Part shown: in pieces, positions 1 to 8,993 of the stretch
Layout: each line of letters starts with the position of its first letter
Position numbering within the stretch: the first letter of the stretch is position 1
Source of the DNA: Immundisolibacter cernigliae
GTDB lineage: Bacteria; Pseudomonadota; Gammaproteobacteria; Immundisolibacterales; Immundisolibacteraceae
Assembly (NCBI RefSeq): GCF_001697225.1
Contig: NZ_CP014671.1
Span: 434,001 to 498,000 of the forward strand
DNA length: 64,000 nucleotides
Direction of reading: 5' to 3'
Made by a program: the position numbers and the translations under genes
The notes under the pieces: model-generated
The model's input: only the letters and a program-made list of their open reading frames with translations
The model's database searches: none
Told to the model about the DNA's origin: nothing

Positions 1-165
1 CGATCCGCGTTCGTGGCCCTCTGCGATGTTCGAGGGAATCGACAAGCCTGCGCGCGTGATCTGGTCTCGAAACCCAAAGTCCTTCAGGTCAACAAACGCC
101 TTGTAAAGATCAGCACTCAACCGCGCCGACCTCTTCCAAACTTCCAGCTCCTCGAACCGAGCCAC
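1..165 (-). CDS. Four-helix bundle protein (S23/IVP family), 5' part only
   Basis: A GTG at 163-165 opens a frame that runs off the left edge of the window, giving 55 codons. The translation contains [20 protein letters not shown], then [20 protein letters not shown] and ERGS. This is the N-terminal half of the four-helix bundle family first known from 23S rRNA intervening sequences, in which the SIPSNIAEG stretch is the signature. Members are usually about 115-130 residues, so roughly half is missing. The function is unclear; many copies lie alone in genomes outside rRNA genes, as here. The gene points away from gmd and probably has its own promoter. Confidence 0.8.
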   Translation of the reverse strand, partial: MARFEELEVWKRSARLSADLYKAFVDLKDFGFRDQITRAGLSIPSNIAEGHERGS

Positions 166-188
166 GACCGCGCCTCTTAAACCTTAAA

Positions 189-214
189 TCTTGAGTCTTG
201 AGTCTTGAATCTTG
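189..214. repeat. Heptamer tandem repeat, 3.7 copies of TCTTGAG/A
   Basis: TCTTGAG is repeated at 189-195 and 196-202, followed by TCTTGAA at 203-209 and TCTTG at 210-214. It lies directly upstream of the four-helix bundle gene and downstream of the gmd stop. Such short repeats grow and shrink by slippage. No function can be read from it. Confidence 0.8.
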
Positions 215-223
215 TACCTGCCG

Positions 224-1360
224 CTACTCGTGGTAGTCATAAGCCTGAAACCCCGCCATCTTGACCAGCGCATCTCGCCGAGCAGCACTGTAGTCGGCGG
301 TAACCATTTCCTTGACCAACTCGGACAGGGTGGTGGGCGGAGACCAGCCGAGTTTCTCCCGCGCCTTGCTGGCGTCGCCGAGCAGCGTTTCCACTTCGGT
401 CGGGCGGAAGTAGCGCGGGTCGACGCGCACGATGGCCTGGCCAGGTTTCAGCTGGGCGACGCGGCCATCCGTGGCCGGTCCGGGGTTGACTGAGTCGACG
501 TAGCCGACCTCGTCGGCGCCCTGCCCTTCCCAATGCAGGCCGATGCCCAGTTCGGTGGCGGCGAATTCGACAAACTGGCGCACGCTGTACTGCACGCCGG
601 TGGCGATGACGAAGTCTTCCGGCTGCTGCTGCTGCAGCATGAGCCACTGCATTTCGACATAGTCGCGGGCGTGGCCCCAGTCGCGCAGGGCCGACAGGTT
701 GCCCAGGTACAGGCAATCCTGCAGGCCCAGCGCGATCCGAGCGACCGCGCGGGTGATCTTGCGCGTGACGAAGGTCTCGCCGCGCAGCGGGCTTTCGTGG
801 TTGAACAGGATGCCGTTGCAGGCGTACATGCCGTAGGCCTCGCGGTAGTTCACCACGATCCAGTAGCCGTATAGCTTGGCGACGGCGTAGGGGCTGCGCG
901 GGTAGAAGGGGGTGGTCTCCTTCTGGGGTGTTTCCTGCACCAGGCCGTACAGCTCGGAGGTGGAGGCCTGGTAGAAGCGGGTCTTCTTCTCCAGGCCGAG
1001 GATGCGGATGGCCTCCAGCAGGCGCAGCACGCCGATGGCGTCGGAGTTGGCGGTGTATTCGGGCTCCTCGAAGCTGACCGCGACGTGGCTTTGCGCGGCC
1101 AGGTTGTAGATTTCGTCCGGCTGCACCTGCTGGATGATGCGCACCAGGCTGGACGAGTCGGTCATGTCGCCGTAGTGCAGGACGAAGTTGCGGTTGTCGA
1201 CGTGCGGGTCCTGGTACAGGTGGTCGATGCGGTCGGTGTTGAACAGGGACGTGCGGCGCTTGATGCCGTGCACGATGTAGCCCTTCTTGAGCAGGAACTC
1301 GGCGAGGTAGGCGCCGTCCTGGCCGGTGATGCCGGTAATGAGGGCGATTTTTTTTGACAT
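224..1360 (-). CDS. gmd: GDP-mannose 4,6-dehydratase
   Basis: Converts GDP-D-mannose to GDP-4-keto-6-deoxy-D-mannose, the precursor of GDP-fucose, GDP-rhamnose and related sugars. The start is the ATG opening [10 protein letters not shown]; a longer open frame upstream has no family similarity. The protein is 378 residues, a normal length. The extended-SDR NAD(P) motif GxxGxxG lies at residues 10-16, STSELYG at 133-139, and the catalytic Y158-x3-K162 in SPYAVAK. It is the last gene of the eps/exosortase locus and lies 67 bases after epsI. No downstream enzyme such as GDP-fucose synthase is in the window, so the final sugar is unknown. Confidence 0.96.
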   Translation of the reverse strand: MSKKIALITGITGQDGAYLAEFLLKKGYIVHGIKRRTSLFNTDRIDHLYQDPHVDNRNFVLHYGDMTDSSSLVRIIQQVQPDEIYNLAAQSHVAVSFEEPEYTANSDAIGVLRLLEAIRILGLEKKTRFYQASTSELYGLVQETPQKETTPFYPRSPYAVAKLYGYWIVVNYREAYGMYACNGILFNHESPLRGETFVTRKITRAVARIALGLQDCLYLGNLSALRDWGHARDYVEMQWLMLQQQQPEDFVIATGVQYSVRQFVEFAATELGIGLHWEGQGADEVGYVDSVNPGPATDGRVAQLKPGQAIVRVDPRYFRPTEVETLLGDASKAREKLGWSPPTTLSELVKEMVTADYSAARRDALVKMAGFQAYDYHE

Positions 1361-1427
1361 GGTGTTGCGGCCTTCTGGTCGGTCGATTCCGGCATTGCCG
1401 GGGGGAGTGCGTTGCCCTGCGGCGTGC

Positions 1428-2108
1428 CTATTGCAGGCCGGACAGGCGCTTGCGGGTTTCGGGCGGCACTGCCGCAAGCAGGTCCTGCAGGAACCGTGCC
1501 TGCTGCGCGAATGCGCGCTCGTCGTCGGGGTCGATGGTCGAGGCCCGCACCAGCATGCCGTCCGGTATCTGGCCGCGGAATCCGTAGCGCAGCTGTGCCA
1601 GCTTGCCCTGCAGGCTGCCGATGATGGCGCGGTCGCCGACCATGACCCAGTAGGTGACCGGTTCGTGGCGCGGCCCGAACTGGGTGGTGAGTCGGCGCGC
1701 GGGAATTTCGCCCCATTGGGTCGGCAGGTTGGCGTTTACCGTGCTCAGAAGTTGCGCGCCCTGCGCCGGGTAGCAGACTTCCGGCCGGTGCACCTGCAGG
1801 TCGTCGCTCTGGTTGCTGCCGTAGGCGATGGACAGCATGACGCGCACGCCCTCCGCGTTCACGTAGCTGCGCATGAGGACCTGGCTGTAGATGCGGTCGA
1901 TGGTTTCCTGCTGGCGCGGGTCGACGATCTGAACTTGCTGTTTCTGTTCGATCCAGGTGCCGAACTGGCGCGGGATGGCGGTTTCCAGCTGGAAGGTGTC
2001 CGCGCCGGCGGCCTGGCGCGTCGGCTTCATGGCGTAGGCCAGGCCGGCGGCGGCCAGCATGCAGATGCCGATCAGTACGACGCGCAGCGTGGGGATGGTT
2101 TGTGGCAT
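1428..2108 (-). CDS. epsI: Exosortase-associated protein EpsI (DUF3485)
   Basis: 226 residues with an N-terminal membrane anchor (about residues 8-27, [17 protein letters not shown]), then a periplasmic domain. The stretch [15 protein letters not shown] holds the conserved cysteine region of the EpsI family, which is found as a partner of exosortases, either as a separate protein or as the C-terminal part of the exosortase. It lies 21 bases after xrtB and is surely cotranscribed. The exact biochemical role is not known; the family goes with PEP-CTERM protein sorting and exopolysaccharide loci. Confidence 0.88.
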   Translation of the reverse strand: MPQTIPTLRVVLIGICMLAAAGLAYAMKPTRQAAGADTFQLETAIPRQFGTWIEQKQQVQIVDPRQQETIDRIYSQVLMRSYVNAEGVRVMLSIAYGSNQSDDLQVHRPEVCYPAQGAQLLSTVNANLPTQWGEIPARRLTTQFGPRHEPVTYWVMVGDRAIIGSLQGKLAQLRYGFRGQIPDGMLVRASTIDPDDERAFAQQARFLQDLLAAVPPETRKRLSGLQ

Positions 2109-2129
2109 GGAGCGGTTCCGTCAGACTGA

Positions 2130-3011
2130 TCAGGCGGACTGTCGCCGCGGCTCGCGCAGTCCGGGCAGCAGACCCAGCAGCGCGTCCAGCGCCAGCAACA
2201 TCGCCAGCGCGAACAGGTACAGCGAGATGCCGGCCAGGCCGTGCAGGTAGCCCTGGGCGGCGGCATCGCCCATGTGGAAGGTGATCAGCGCCAGGGTCAC
2301 CACGCGCAGCGTGTTGGCCAGGAAGGCGATCGGCACGATGGCGAGCACCAGCAGGCCCAGCCGCAGGCGGTTCTTGTAGCCCATCAGGTGCAGGTAGAAC
2401 AGGCCAACCGCGGCCAGCGAATAGATGGAATGCATGCCCGAGCAGGCATCCGCCACCAGCAGCTGGTACGGCCCCAGGTGCAGCAGCACGCCCGCCCGCG
2501 CGATGGGATAGCCGGCCGCGAACAGGAGCTGCGCGGCCAGTGCCGAGGCGTGCTGCTTCAGCGGCCCGGTGACGGCGTCCACCAGAAAGCCCGGCAGCGG
2601 AATCAGAAAAATCAGAAAAAACAGCGGAAACCACAAGCGCCGCACCGCAGCCGGGCCCACCAGCGCCAGCAGGCATCCGACCAGCACCGGGATGGCCGAG
2701 CCGATTTCCAGAATCAGGATGTCCTGCGAGCGGCCGATGGCGTACAGCAACAGGCCGGGCAGCAGCCACAGCCAGCCGGCGAGCGGGCGGGGTTGCGGCG
2801 CCGCCGAGAAGGCATCGCGGCCGGACCAGATCAGCCACAGCACCACGGCCAGTATCAGCGGCCCGTGGGCCTGATCCTCGGACTGCCATACGCCGGTGGC
2901 CAGGCCATACACGGTCGGCCCGTACAGCACGGCCAGTCCGAGCAGCACCGGCCAGGCGGCGAGCCAGCGCGGCCCGGAATGCGCAATCGACGTGGGATGC
3001 ACCGCTGCCAT
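2130..3011 (-). CDS. xrtB: Exosortase B (XrtB-type membrane transpeptidase)
   Basis: Exosortases are polytopic membrane cysteine proteases/transpeptidases thought to cut PEP-CTERM tails and anchor the proteins in the envelope. The protein has about eight hydrophobic segments and the three expected residues: C190 in VADACSGMHS, R236 in LANTLRVV and H257 in GYLHGLAG. The ATG at 3011 gives 293 residues; a TTG at 3020 would overlap the epsG stop and add three residues. It sits inside a full EpsE/F/G/L set, which fits the B subtype. No PEP-CTERM substrate is encoded in the window. Confidence 0.92.
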   Translation of the reverse strand: MAAVHPTSIAHSGPRWLAAWPVLLGLAVLYGPTVYGLATGVWQSEDQAHGPLILAVVLWLIWSGRDAFSAAPQPRPLAGWLWLLPGLLLYAIGRSQDILILEIGSAIPVLVGCLLALVGPAAVRRLWFPLFFLIFLIPLPGFLVDAVTGPLKQHASALAAQLLFAAGYPIARAGVLLHLGPYQLLVADACSGMHSIYSLAAVGLFYLHLMGYKNRLRLGLLVLAIVPIAFLANTLRVVTLALITFHMGDAAAQGYLHGLAGISLYLFALAMLLALDALLGLLPGLREPRRQSA

Positions 3012-3016
3012 GTGGT

Positions 3017-3892
3017 TCAACCCCGGTTCAGGACTATGCCCAGCGCCGGAATGCCGGTCGAGGCGAGGGTCTGCGTGAGGGTGTCGAGGCCGGTTAGGCT
3101 GGTGCGGTTGCGGCGCGCCACCAGCAGCGCGGCGCGGGCCGCGGCGGCGATGTAGTACGCGTCGCCACCGGGTCCGGTCGGCGGGGTGTCCAGAATCACC
3201 AGGTCGAAGCGGTCCGCCACGTCGCTCAGGAAGGTCTGCAGCGCCGGACGGGCCAGCAGTTCCGTGGCATTGGGCGGCACCGGGCCGGACGGCAGCACGG
3301 CCAGGCCGCTGAAACCGGGCAGCGGCGAGATGAAAGCGGCACAGCCGCGCCCGGCGAGCAGGGCCGACAGGCCGCCGCTGCCCACGGCGGATCGAAACAG
3401 CGTGTGCTGGCTGGGCCGGCGCAGGTCGGCATCCACCAGCAGCGTGCGCAGGCCAAGTTCCGCGAACGACACGGCAAGGTTGGCGGCCAGTGTGCTGCGG
3501 CCGTCGCCGCCCTCCGGGCTGAGCACGGCCAGCGCCGGGTGGCCCTCGGCGCGACCGACCCCGGCCAGGCTCAGGCGCATGCGCAGGGCGCGCAGCTGCT
3601 CCGCCTGATGGCCAAACGGCTGCGCCAGCGCGTACAGGGTGGGGTCGGTAACCGCGCTACCGGGCTTCCACGGGTAGCCGAACTGCTCGGCGAGGGCCGA
3701 ATCCAGATCGGCACCGCTGAGCAGGCCAAGCGCCTGCGCCGCCTCGCCGAAGCGCACGGCATGTTGTTTTTGGTGCTCGACGATGCGGGCCAGGTCGGTG
3801 CTGGCCAGCTTGCCGTCCTGCACCAGGCGTTCGCCGATGCGATCGGCGGCCAGCGGCGCCGGCTCGTGTCCGGCGGTCGTGTCCGGTTTCAT
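3017..3892 (-). CDS. epsG: EpsG, Wzc-like chain-length determinant ATPase
   Basis: A 291-residue cytoplasmic ATPase of the BY-kinase/ParA type, the partner of the membrane chain-length protein EpsF. After an N-terminal region with ERLVQDGKLASTDLARIVEH it shows the P-loop region SPEGGDGRST (125-134), Walker A' LLVDADLRRP (151-160) and LVILDTPP (about 231-238). The usual P-loop lysine is replaced by arginine, which to my knowledge is normal for the EpsG subfamily. There is no tyrosine-rich tail. The ATG overlaps the epsF stop by 4 bases (ATGA), indicating translational coupling. It regulates polysaccharide chain length and export. Confidence 0.92.
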   Translation of the reverse strand: MKPDTTAGHEPAPLAADRIGERLVQDGKLASTDLARIVEHQKQHAVRFGEAAQALGLLSGADLDSALAEQFGYPWKPGSAVTDPTLYALAQPFGHQAEQLRALRMRLSLAGVGRAEGHPALAVLSPEGGDGRSTLAANLAVSFAELGLRTLLVDADLRRPSQHTLFRSAVGSGGLSALLAGRGCAAFISPLPGFSGLAVLPSGPVPPNATELLARPALQTFLSDVADRFDLVILDTPPTGPGGDAYYIAAAARAALLVARRNRTSLTGLDTLTQTLASTGIPALGIVLNRG

Positions 3893-5244
3893 GCCGGTCC
3901 CTCCAGTACGCCCAGCACGGGCAGGTTGAGGCGCTGCTCCAGCATGCGCGGGCCGCGCACCTTGGGCATCAGCAGTTCCAGCAGCAGGGCCGCGCCCGCG
4001 CCGAACAGGGTGCCCAGGAATACGCCGATGATCAGGTTGAGTTTTGTGTTCGGGCTGCTGCGCTGGGTGGGTACGACCGCCGGGGTCAAAACTGCGACGT
4101 TGGTGTCCGAGACGCGGCTTTGCAGCTGACTTTCGTTGTAGCGCTGGGCGGCCACGTCGTAGGCGGCCTGCGCACTCATCACGTCGCGCTCCAGGGTCGG
4201 CATCTGGTCGCGCGCTTCCTTGAAGGCGAGCACCTTGGCGCGCTGGGCATCGAGATCCTTGCGCAGTGTCTCGACCCGGCTGCGGGCGATGTCGGCTTCG
4301 TTGGCGACGCTGCGCGTGAGCCGGTCGAGCGCCGTGGCCAGCCGCCCGCGCACGCTGGCCACCTCGGCCTCGGCGCGCTGCAGTTGCGGATGGTTGGCGC
4401 CGTACTGTTCCTGCAACTGGACCAGATCCGCCTCGCGTCGGGCCAGGTCGACCTTGAGGCTCTGCAGGTAGCCGTCGGTGGAGAATTCGCGCAGGCTCTC
4501 GATGCTGCCGCCGCCCTTGCGGATGCGCGTCAGTTCCTGCTGGCGGGTCTCGGCGTCGTGCATCAGGCCCTCGGCCTGCACCAGTTGCGAGCTGAGGTCG
4601 TTCAGGCGGGCGGTTTCGATGTCCAGCCGCTCGTCGCTGGCGAAGATGCCACGCTCGCGCTGGAAGGCCGACAGCCGCGCCTGGGCATCCTCCAGACGCT
4701 GACGCAGGGCGGTCAGTTGCGAGTCCAGCCAGGCGCTGTCGCGGCGGGCCGGATCGACGCTCAGTTCCAGGTTGGTCTCGATGTACGCGTCGGCAAAGGC
4801 ATTGGCGAGGGCGGCCGCGAACCGCGGATCCGTGCCGCGATAGGTGAGGTTCACCACCCGGCTGTCGGGGGTCGGCGTCAGGGTCAGATCCCTGCGCAGG
4901 ACGTCCGCCAGCCAGTGGCGGATGGAGCCCTCGCCGTCGGTGGCGTCCTGCCACAGCTCGCGTGCGGTTGCCTGTTCCGCCAGCTTGAGTTTGTCGACCA
5001 CCTTGAGGGCCACGTTCTGACTCTGAATGATGTCGAACTGGGTGGCCATGTAGCTTGGCGCCATCTGCACCGGCAGCATCTGCGTCTGCTGGTCGCGAAA
5101 GGTGATCAGCAGCGCGGTGGTGGCGTCGTACTTGTCGGGCAGCACCAGGGTGAGGCCCAGCGCCGCCAGCACGGAGGCGGCCAGGGTGCCGAGCAGCACG
5201 TAGCGGCGCGCCCACAGGATCTGCAGAAAATGCTGGATGTCCAT
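3889..5244 (-). CDS. epsF: EpsF, Wzz-type chain-length determinant protein
   Basis: 451 residues. The Wzz domain starts at once (MDIQHFLQILWARRYVLLGT), with transmembrane segment 1 at about 16-35. A long coiled-coil periplasmic domain follows (about 170-390), with LDSQLTALRQRLEDAQARL and similar heptad stretches, and a second transmembrane segment lies near 410-433 (LIIGVFLGTLFGAGAALLLE). It is a polysaccharide copolymerase of the inner membrane that sets chain length together with EpsG. It starts 8 bases after the epsE stop. Confidence 0.93.
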   Translation of the reverse strand: MDIQHFLQILWARRYVLLGTLAASVLAALGLTLVLPDKYDATTALLITFRDQQTQMLPVQMAPSYMATQFDIIQSQNVALKVVDKLKLAEQATARELWQDATDGEGSIRHWLADVLRRDLTLTPTPDSRVVNLTYRGTDPRFAAALANAFADAYIETNLELSVDPARRDSAWLDSQLTALRQRLEDAQARLSAFQRERGIFASDERLDIETARLNDLSSQLVQAEGLMHDAETRQQELTRIRKGGGSIESLREFSTDGYLQSLKVDLARREADLVQLQEQYGANHPQLQRAEAEVASVRGRLATALDRLTRSVANEADIARSRVETLRKDLDAQRAKVLAFKEARDQMPTLERDVMSAQAAYDVAAQRYNESQLQSRVSDTNVAVLTPAVVPTQRSSPNTKLNLIIGVFLGTLFGAGAALLLELLMPKVRGPRMLEQRLNLPVLGVLEGPA

Positions 5245-5252
5245 GTCCGACC

Positions 5253-6032
5253 TCAGAACAGGCGTTCGCGAACGACGATGATGTCACCGGCCTGCAGCGG
5301 CTGGTCGAAATCGGCGTCGATTTCGCTCACTGTGCCGTCGGCCGCCTGGCGACGGATGCGGATGCCGCGGTCGGTGCCGCGCGGCGAGATGCTGCCGCCC
5401 AGCGCCAGCCCCTGCTGCACAGTCATGTGGTGATCCAGCGGATAGGCACCGGGGCGCTGCACCTCGCCGAACACGTAGATCATCTCTGCCCTGGGTACGT
5501 AGATGACCTCGCCACCGCGCAGCACCGGATTGGCACCCGCGCCGTCTGCCAGGGTCGTGCGCAGGTCGATCTCCTGCCGGCGGCCATCGCCGGTGACCAG
5601 CACCACTTTTTCGCTGCCGCTCTGCGCCACGCCGCCGGCCTGTGCCACGGCCTCCACCAGCGTGACTTGGCGGTCCATGGGATAGCGACCCGGCCGGTTG
5701 ATGTAGCCCAGCACCGATACCAGGCGGCTCTGGTACTGCTCCACCAGCACGCTGATTTGCGGGTCGCTGACGAAATCACCCTGCTGCAGGGCCTTGGCGA
5801 TGGTCGCCTCGGCCTCGCGCTCGGTCAGGTCGGCCACGGTCACTGCCCCGGCCAGCGGCACCTTGACCTTGCCCTCCGGCCCGACGCGGCTTTTGACGGC
5901 CAGGTCCGGGTGCTCGAACACGGTGATCTGCAGCACGTCGCCGGGGCCGATCTGGTAATCGGCCGCCAGCGCGCCACCGGCCGCCACTGCCAGCAGCATG
6001 CCGCCGATTGTCCTGAGCCATCGCTTCATCAT
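5253..6032 (-). CDS. epsE: EpsE, Wza-like polysaccharide export lipo/periplasmic protein
   Basis: The chosen ATG at 6032 (MMKRWLRTIGGMLLAVAAGG) follows a CAGGAAA ribosome site and gives 259 residues with a Sec signal peptide ending near AALA. No lipobox cysteine is visible. The Poly_export domain begins ADYQIGPGDVLQITVFEHPDL, followed by SLBB repeats (SVLGYINRPGRYPMDRQVTL and YVFGEVQRPGAYPLD). It forms or contributes to the periplasm/outer-membrane conduit for exopolysaccharide. It lies between epsL and epsF in the operon. Confidence 0.93.
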   Translation of the reverse strand: MMKRWLRTIGGMLLAVAAGGALAADYQIGPGDVLQITVFEHPDLAVKSRVGPEGKVKVPLAGAVTVADLTEREAEATIAKALQQGDFVSDPQISVLVEQYQSRLVSVLGYINRPGRYPMDRQVTLVEAVAQAGGVAQSGSEKVVLVTGDGRRQEIDLRTTLADGAGANPVLRGGEVIYVPRAEMIYVFGEVQRPGAYPLDHHMTVQQGLALGGSISPRGTDRGIRIRRQAADGTVSEIDADFDQPLQAGDIIVVRERLF

Positions 6033-6084
6033 TGATTTTCCTGAGTTTTCCAAGGCCGCCGGCGCCGATTGTGACAGCGCCGTG

Positions 6085-7308
6085 TTACAGATTGACCTGA
6101 ACCGAAAAATTGAAGGTGTTGGCGTCATATTCGTAGCCGGGACGGTCCGAACTGCGCTGGCTGTGGCTGTAGCCGGCGCTGAGCGTCACCAGCGTCCGCG
6201 GCGTGTAGCTGGCGCTGAGTCCGTACGACAGGATGTCTTCCTTCGGCTGCGTGGCGCCCACGAACAGGCCGGAATCCTCGAACTGGCGGTGCGTGTAATC
6301 GGTGTTGGCCTGCAGGACGATGCGGTCGGTGGGCGCCCAGACCGGCTTGAAGGAAAGGCCGGTGGCGGTTACGGAACTCGAGAACAGGTCGTCCAGCGAT
6401 TCCAGGCGCCGGTAGGCATTCAGGTCCAGCATCAGCTTGGGCGACCAGACGTAGCTGGCGCGCAGGTTGCCGGAAGGACCGGAGTAGTCCCGAAACTCGA
6501 GGTTGTCGGAGCGCCGCCAGGAATAGCCCAGGCGCCCGTCAAGCGACGTGAAGCCGCCCTGCCAGGTAAAGGTGACGGCGCCTTCCTGCTGCAGGTAGCC
6601 ATCGTCGACCAGGCTGAAGGGACCGACCTCCCGCTTCGGAAAACGGCCATCATCCTGACGGTACTCGAAGCCGAGGCGGTTCCCGAGCGGGGTGCGGCGG
6701 GACACGCCCAGCAGCCAGTAGCTGCCTCGAAAGTTGGATGGCTCACGACTCTCGAGACCATGCGTGGTGGTGCGAATGCCGGTCCCGGCCTGCAGCTCGA
6801 TCTCGGGCGTGATCAGGTAGCCAAGATCGAACTCGCCATGCGTGGTGTCGATCGGGTCCTTTACCGGCGCACGGAAGTCGTCGAAGCTGCCAAGCTGCCG
6901 CTTGAAGCCCGCATTGACGGTGCCGGTCAGGCTGCGGCCGGCGGCCATGTTCCAGCGCGCAGCGGTGTCGTAGCCGGTGTTGTCCAGGAACGAGAAGCGC
7001 TGAAAGGACTGGTCGAGCGCCTGCAGGCTGGCGCTGACTTGCTGGCGACCGGGCAGCCACTCCAGGCCCAGACCGGCGAAGGTGGTGCGCATCCAGTCGG
7101 CGCGGCTCGATTCACCGAGCGCCAGTTCTTCGTCCACGTCGTCGGACAGGCGAAACAGGTTGTCGTCGTAGGCCGACGCAATGCCTGCGAACGGCGTCAG
7201 GAAATCGCCCTCGCCCGCCAGCGCCGGCAGCAGACCGCACAACAGCACGCTTCCGATACCCCCCCGCAGGCTGCCGATGCGGCGCAGCGTTTCAAAAAGC
7301 ATGCGCAT
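6085..7308 (-). CDS. epsL: EpsL, outer-membrane beta-barrel of the exosortase-B EPS locus
   Basis: 407 residues with a signal peptide (about 1-31, GSVLLCGLLPALAGEG) and then many alternating amphipathic strands such as TLVTLSAGYSHSQRSS, ending in an aromatic-rich strand NTFNFSVQVNL. This terminal strand and the overall composition fit an outer-membrane barrel. In EpsB/EpsL-type loci the protein is annotated as an exosortase-B-associated polysaccharide transporter. It overlaps the end of epsB by 17 bases. Confidence 0.85.
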   Translation of the reverse strand: MRMLFETLRRIGSLRGGIGSVLLCGLLPALAGEGDFLTPFAGIASAYDDNLFRLSDDVDEELALGESSRADWMRTTFAGLGLEWLPGRQQVSASLQALDQSFQRFSFLDNTGYDTAARWNMAAGRSLTGTVNAGFKRQLGSFDDFRAPVKDPIDTTHGEFDLGYLITPEIELQAGTGIRTTTHGLESREPSNFRGSYWLLGVSRRTPLGNRLGFEYRQDDGRFPKREVGPFSLVDDGYLQQEGAVTFTWQGGFTSLDGRLGYSWRRSDNLEFRDYSGPSGNLRASYVWSPKLMLDLNAYRRLESLDDLFSSSVTATGLSFKPVWAPTDRIVLQANTDYTHRQFEDSGLFVGATQPKEDILSYGLSASYTPRTLVTLSAGYSHSQRSSDRPGYEYDANTFNFSVQVNL

Positions 7309-8761
7309 CCCTGAACATCAGGGCCGCCGTGCGCAGCACGATGCGCAGGTCCAGGCTGGGCGACCAGTTGCGCAGGTATTCGAGGTCGTACTCGACCCGT
7401 GCGCGCATCTTGTCCAGCGTGTCGGTCTCGCCGCGCAGGCCGTTGACCTGCGCCCAGCCGGTGATGCCGGGCTTGACCTTGTGGCGGTGCATGTAGCCGG
7501 AGATCAGGCGCCGGTAGTGCTCGTTGTGGGCGACGGCGTGCGGACGCGGCCCGACCACGCTCATGCGGCCCTGCAGGACGTTGATGAACTGCGGCAGCTC
7601 GTCCAGCGACAGGCGGCGCAGCACGCGGCCCAGTGGCGTGATGCGGTCATCGTCACGGCGCGCCTGGGTGATGTTGGTGCCGTCCTCGCACACGGTCATG
7701 GTGCGGAACTTGTAGACGCGGATTTCCTCGCCGCCGAAGCCGTAGCGGCGCTGCTTGAACAGCACCGGGCCGGGCGAACCGAGCTTCACGCCCACGGCGA
7801 TGGCCGCCAGCAGCGGGCTGAGTGCGACCAGCGCCAGCGCGGAGAACAGCACGTCGAAAAAGCGCTTGACGACCGCGTTGACGCCGTAATAAGGCGTTTC
7901 CCAGACGCCGATGACCGGGATGCCGCCGACCTGATCCACGCGCGCCTGCAGCAGGTCGACGAAGTGCAGGTCCGGCACGAAGTACACCGACGCGGTGCTG
8001 TCGCGAAGGCCGTCGAGCAGGGCCTCGATGCGGGCGTCGCCGCGCACCGGCAGGGCGATATAGACCAGGTCGACCCGGTGCTGGCGCACGTAGTCGGCGG
8101 TCTGCGCCATACGCCCGAGCAGCGCCTCGGTGTTCGGCAGGCCAAGGCGCTCGGCGCTGCGGTCGTCGAAGAAGCCGCAAAACTCGACGCCGCCTTCCTC
8201 GGCATCCTGCAAAGCCCGGCGCAGGGCCAGCGAGACTCCCGTCAACGCCACCGCGACCGCCGAGCGACGCCTGGTGCGACTCACTGTCAGCAAGACCGCG
8301 CGGACCGCCGAGTGATACAGGACCATCACCACCGGTGTGGCCAGCAGCCACAGCTCGGCCAGCTGCGGGGAGAACTGCTCGATGGCGCCGGAGGCCACGC
8401 CGACCATGATCAACAGGCCGGCCACCGCCATCCAGGAGCCGACGATGCGGGCCAGCAGGGCCCAGTGGCCACCGCGCCGCCAGGGCTGGCCCTCGGCCAC
8501 GTCGCGGAACAGTGAAAACACCAGCAGAACCGTCACGGCGGCCGTGACCCGTTCCAGGAAGGTGATATCGAGTCGCAGCCAGACCGCGCCGAGCAGCAGG
8601 ATGGCCACCGCAGTCAGCGGATCCAGAATCCGCAGCAACATGACCGCCAGGGCCACCCGCTGGTCGAGAATCTCAGGGGTACGCACCAGCCGCACCCGAT
8701 GCACGGACGGTGGATAGGCGCCGTCGAGCGTGCCAAGCTTGTGATCGACGACCGAACTCAC
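7292..8761 (-). CDS. epsB: EpsB, undecaprenyl-phosphate sugar phosphotransferase
   Basis: The priming enzyme that moves a sugar phosphate (typically glucose-1-phosphate) to undecaprenyl phosphate. The C-terminal bacterial sugar-transferase domain is plain: KRFFDVLFSALALVALSPLL, SPGPVLFKQRRYG, VYKFRTM, LSLDELPQFINVLQG, MSVVGPRP and PGITGWAQVNGLRG. It is preceded by a CoA-binding-like domain and about four membrane helices. No ATG fits; the GTG at 8761 (VSSVVDHKLGTLDG) gives 489 residues, near the family's usual 460-480. In the given sequence the frame stays open upstream into epsD; see the epsD entry and finding. Confidence 0.9.
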   Translation of the reverse strand: MSSVVDHKLGTLDGAYPPSVHRVRLVRTPEILDQRVALAVMLLRILDPLTAVAILLLGAVWLRLDITFLERVTAAVTVLLVFSLFRDVAEGQPWRRGGHWALLARIVGSWMAVAGLLIMVGVASGAIEQFSPQLAELWLLATPVVMVLYHSAVRAVLLTVSRTRRRSAVAVALTGVSLALRRALQDAEEGGVEFCGFFDDRSAERLGLPNTEALLGRMAQTADYVRQHRVDLVYIALPVRGDARIEALLDGLRDSTASVYFVPDLHFVDLLQARVDQVGGIPVIGVWETPYYGVNAVVKRFFDVLFSALALVALSPLLAAIAVGVKLGSPGPVLFKQRRYGFGGEEIRVYKFRTMTVCEDGTNITQARRDDDRITPLGRVLRRLSLDELPQFINVLQGRMSVVGPRPHAVAHNEHYRRLISGYMHRHKVKPGITGWAQVNGLRGETDTLDKMRARVEYDLEYLRNWSPSLDLRIVLRTAALMFRDAHAF

Positions 8762-8993
8762 GACACCCAGCGCCGCGAAGCGTCGCTTGCGCACGCCCGG
8801 GGCGCAGCCATCGCCGCACCGCACGGCACCGCGTGCGTGCGCTGCCGTATCGGCTGTGAGGCATCCCGGGCGCCCGGCTGGCTTGCCGGACAGCTCCGGT
8901 ATGCCGCCGGTTCGCGCCTGGCCACAGGGTCTGTTACCGAATATTCCAATGTGCTGCTCGCGGCCGAAGGCAGTCCGCCGACCACGCGGTCGC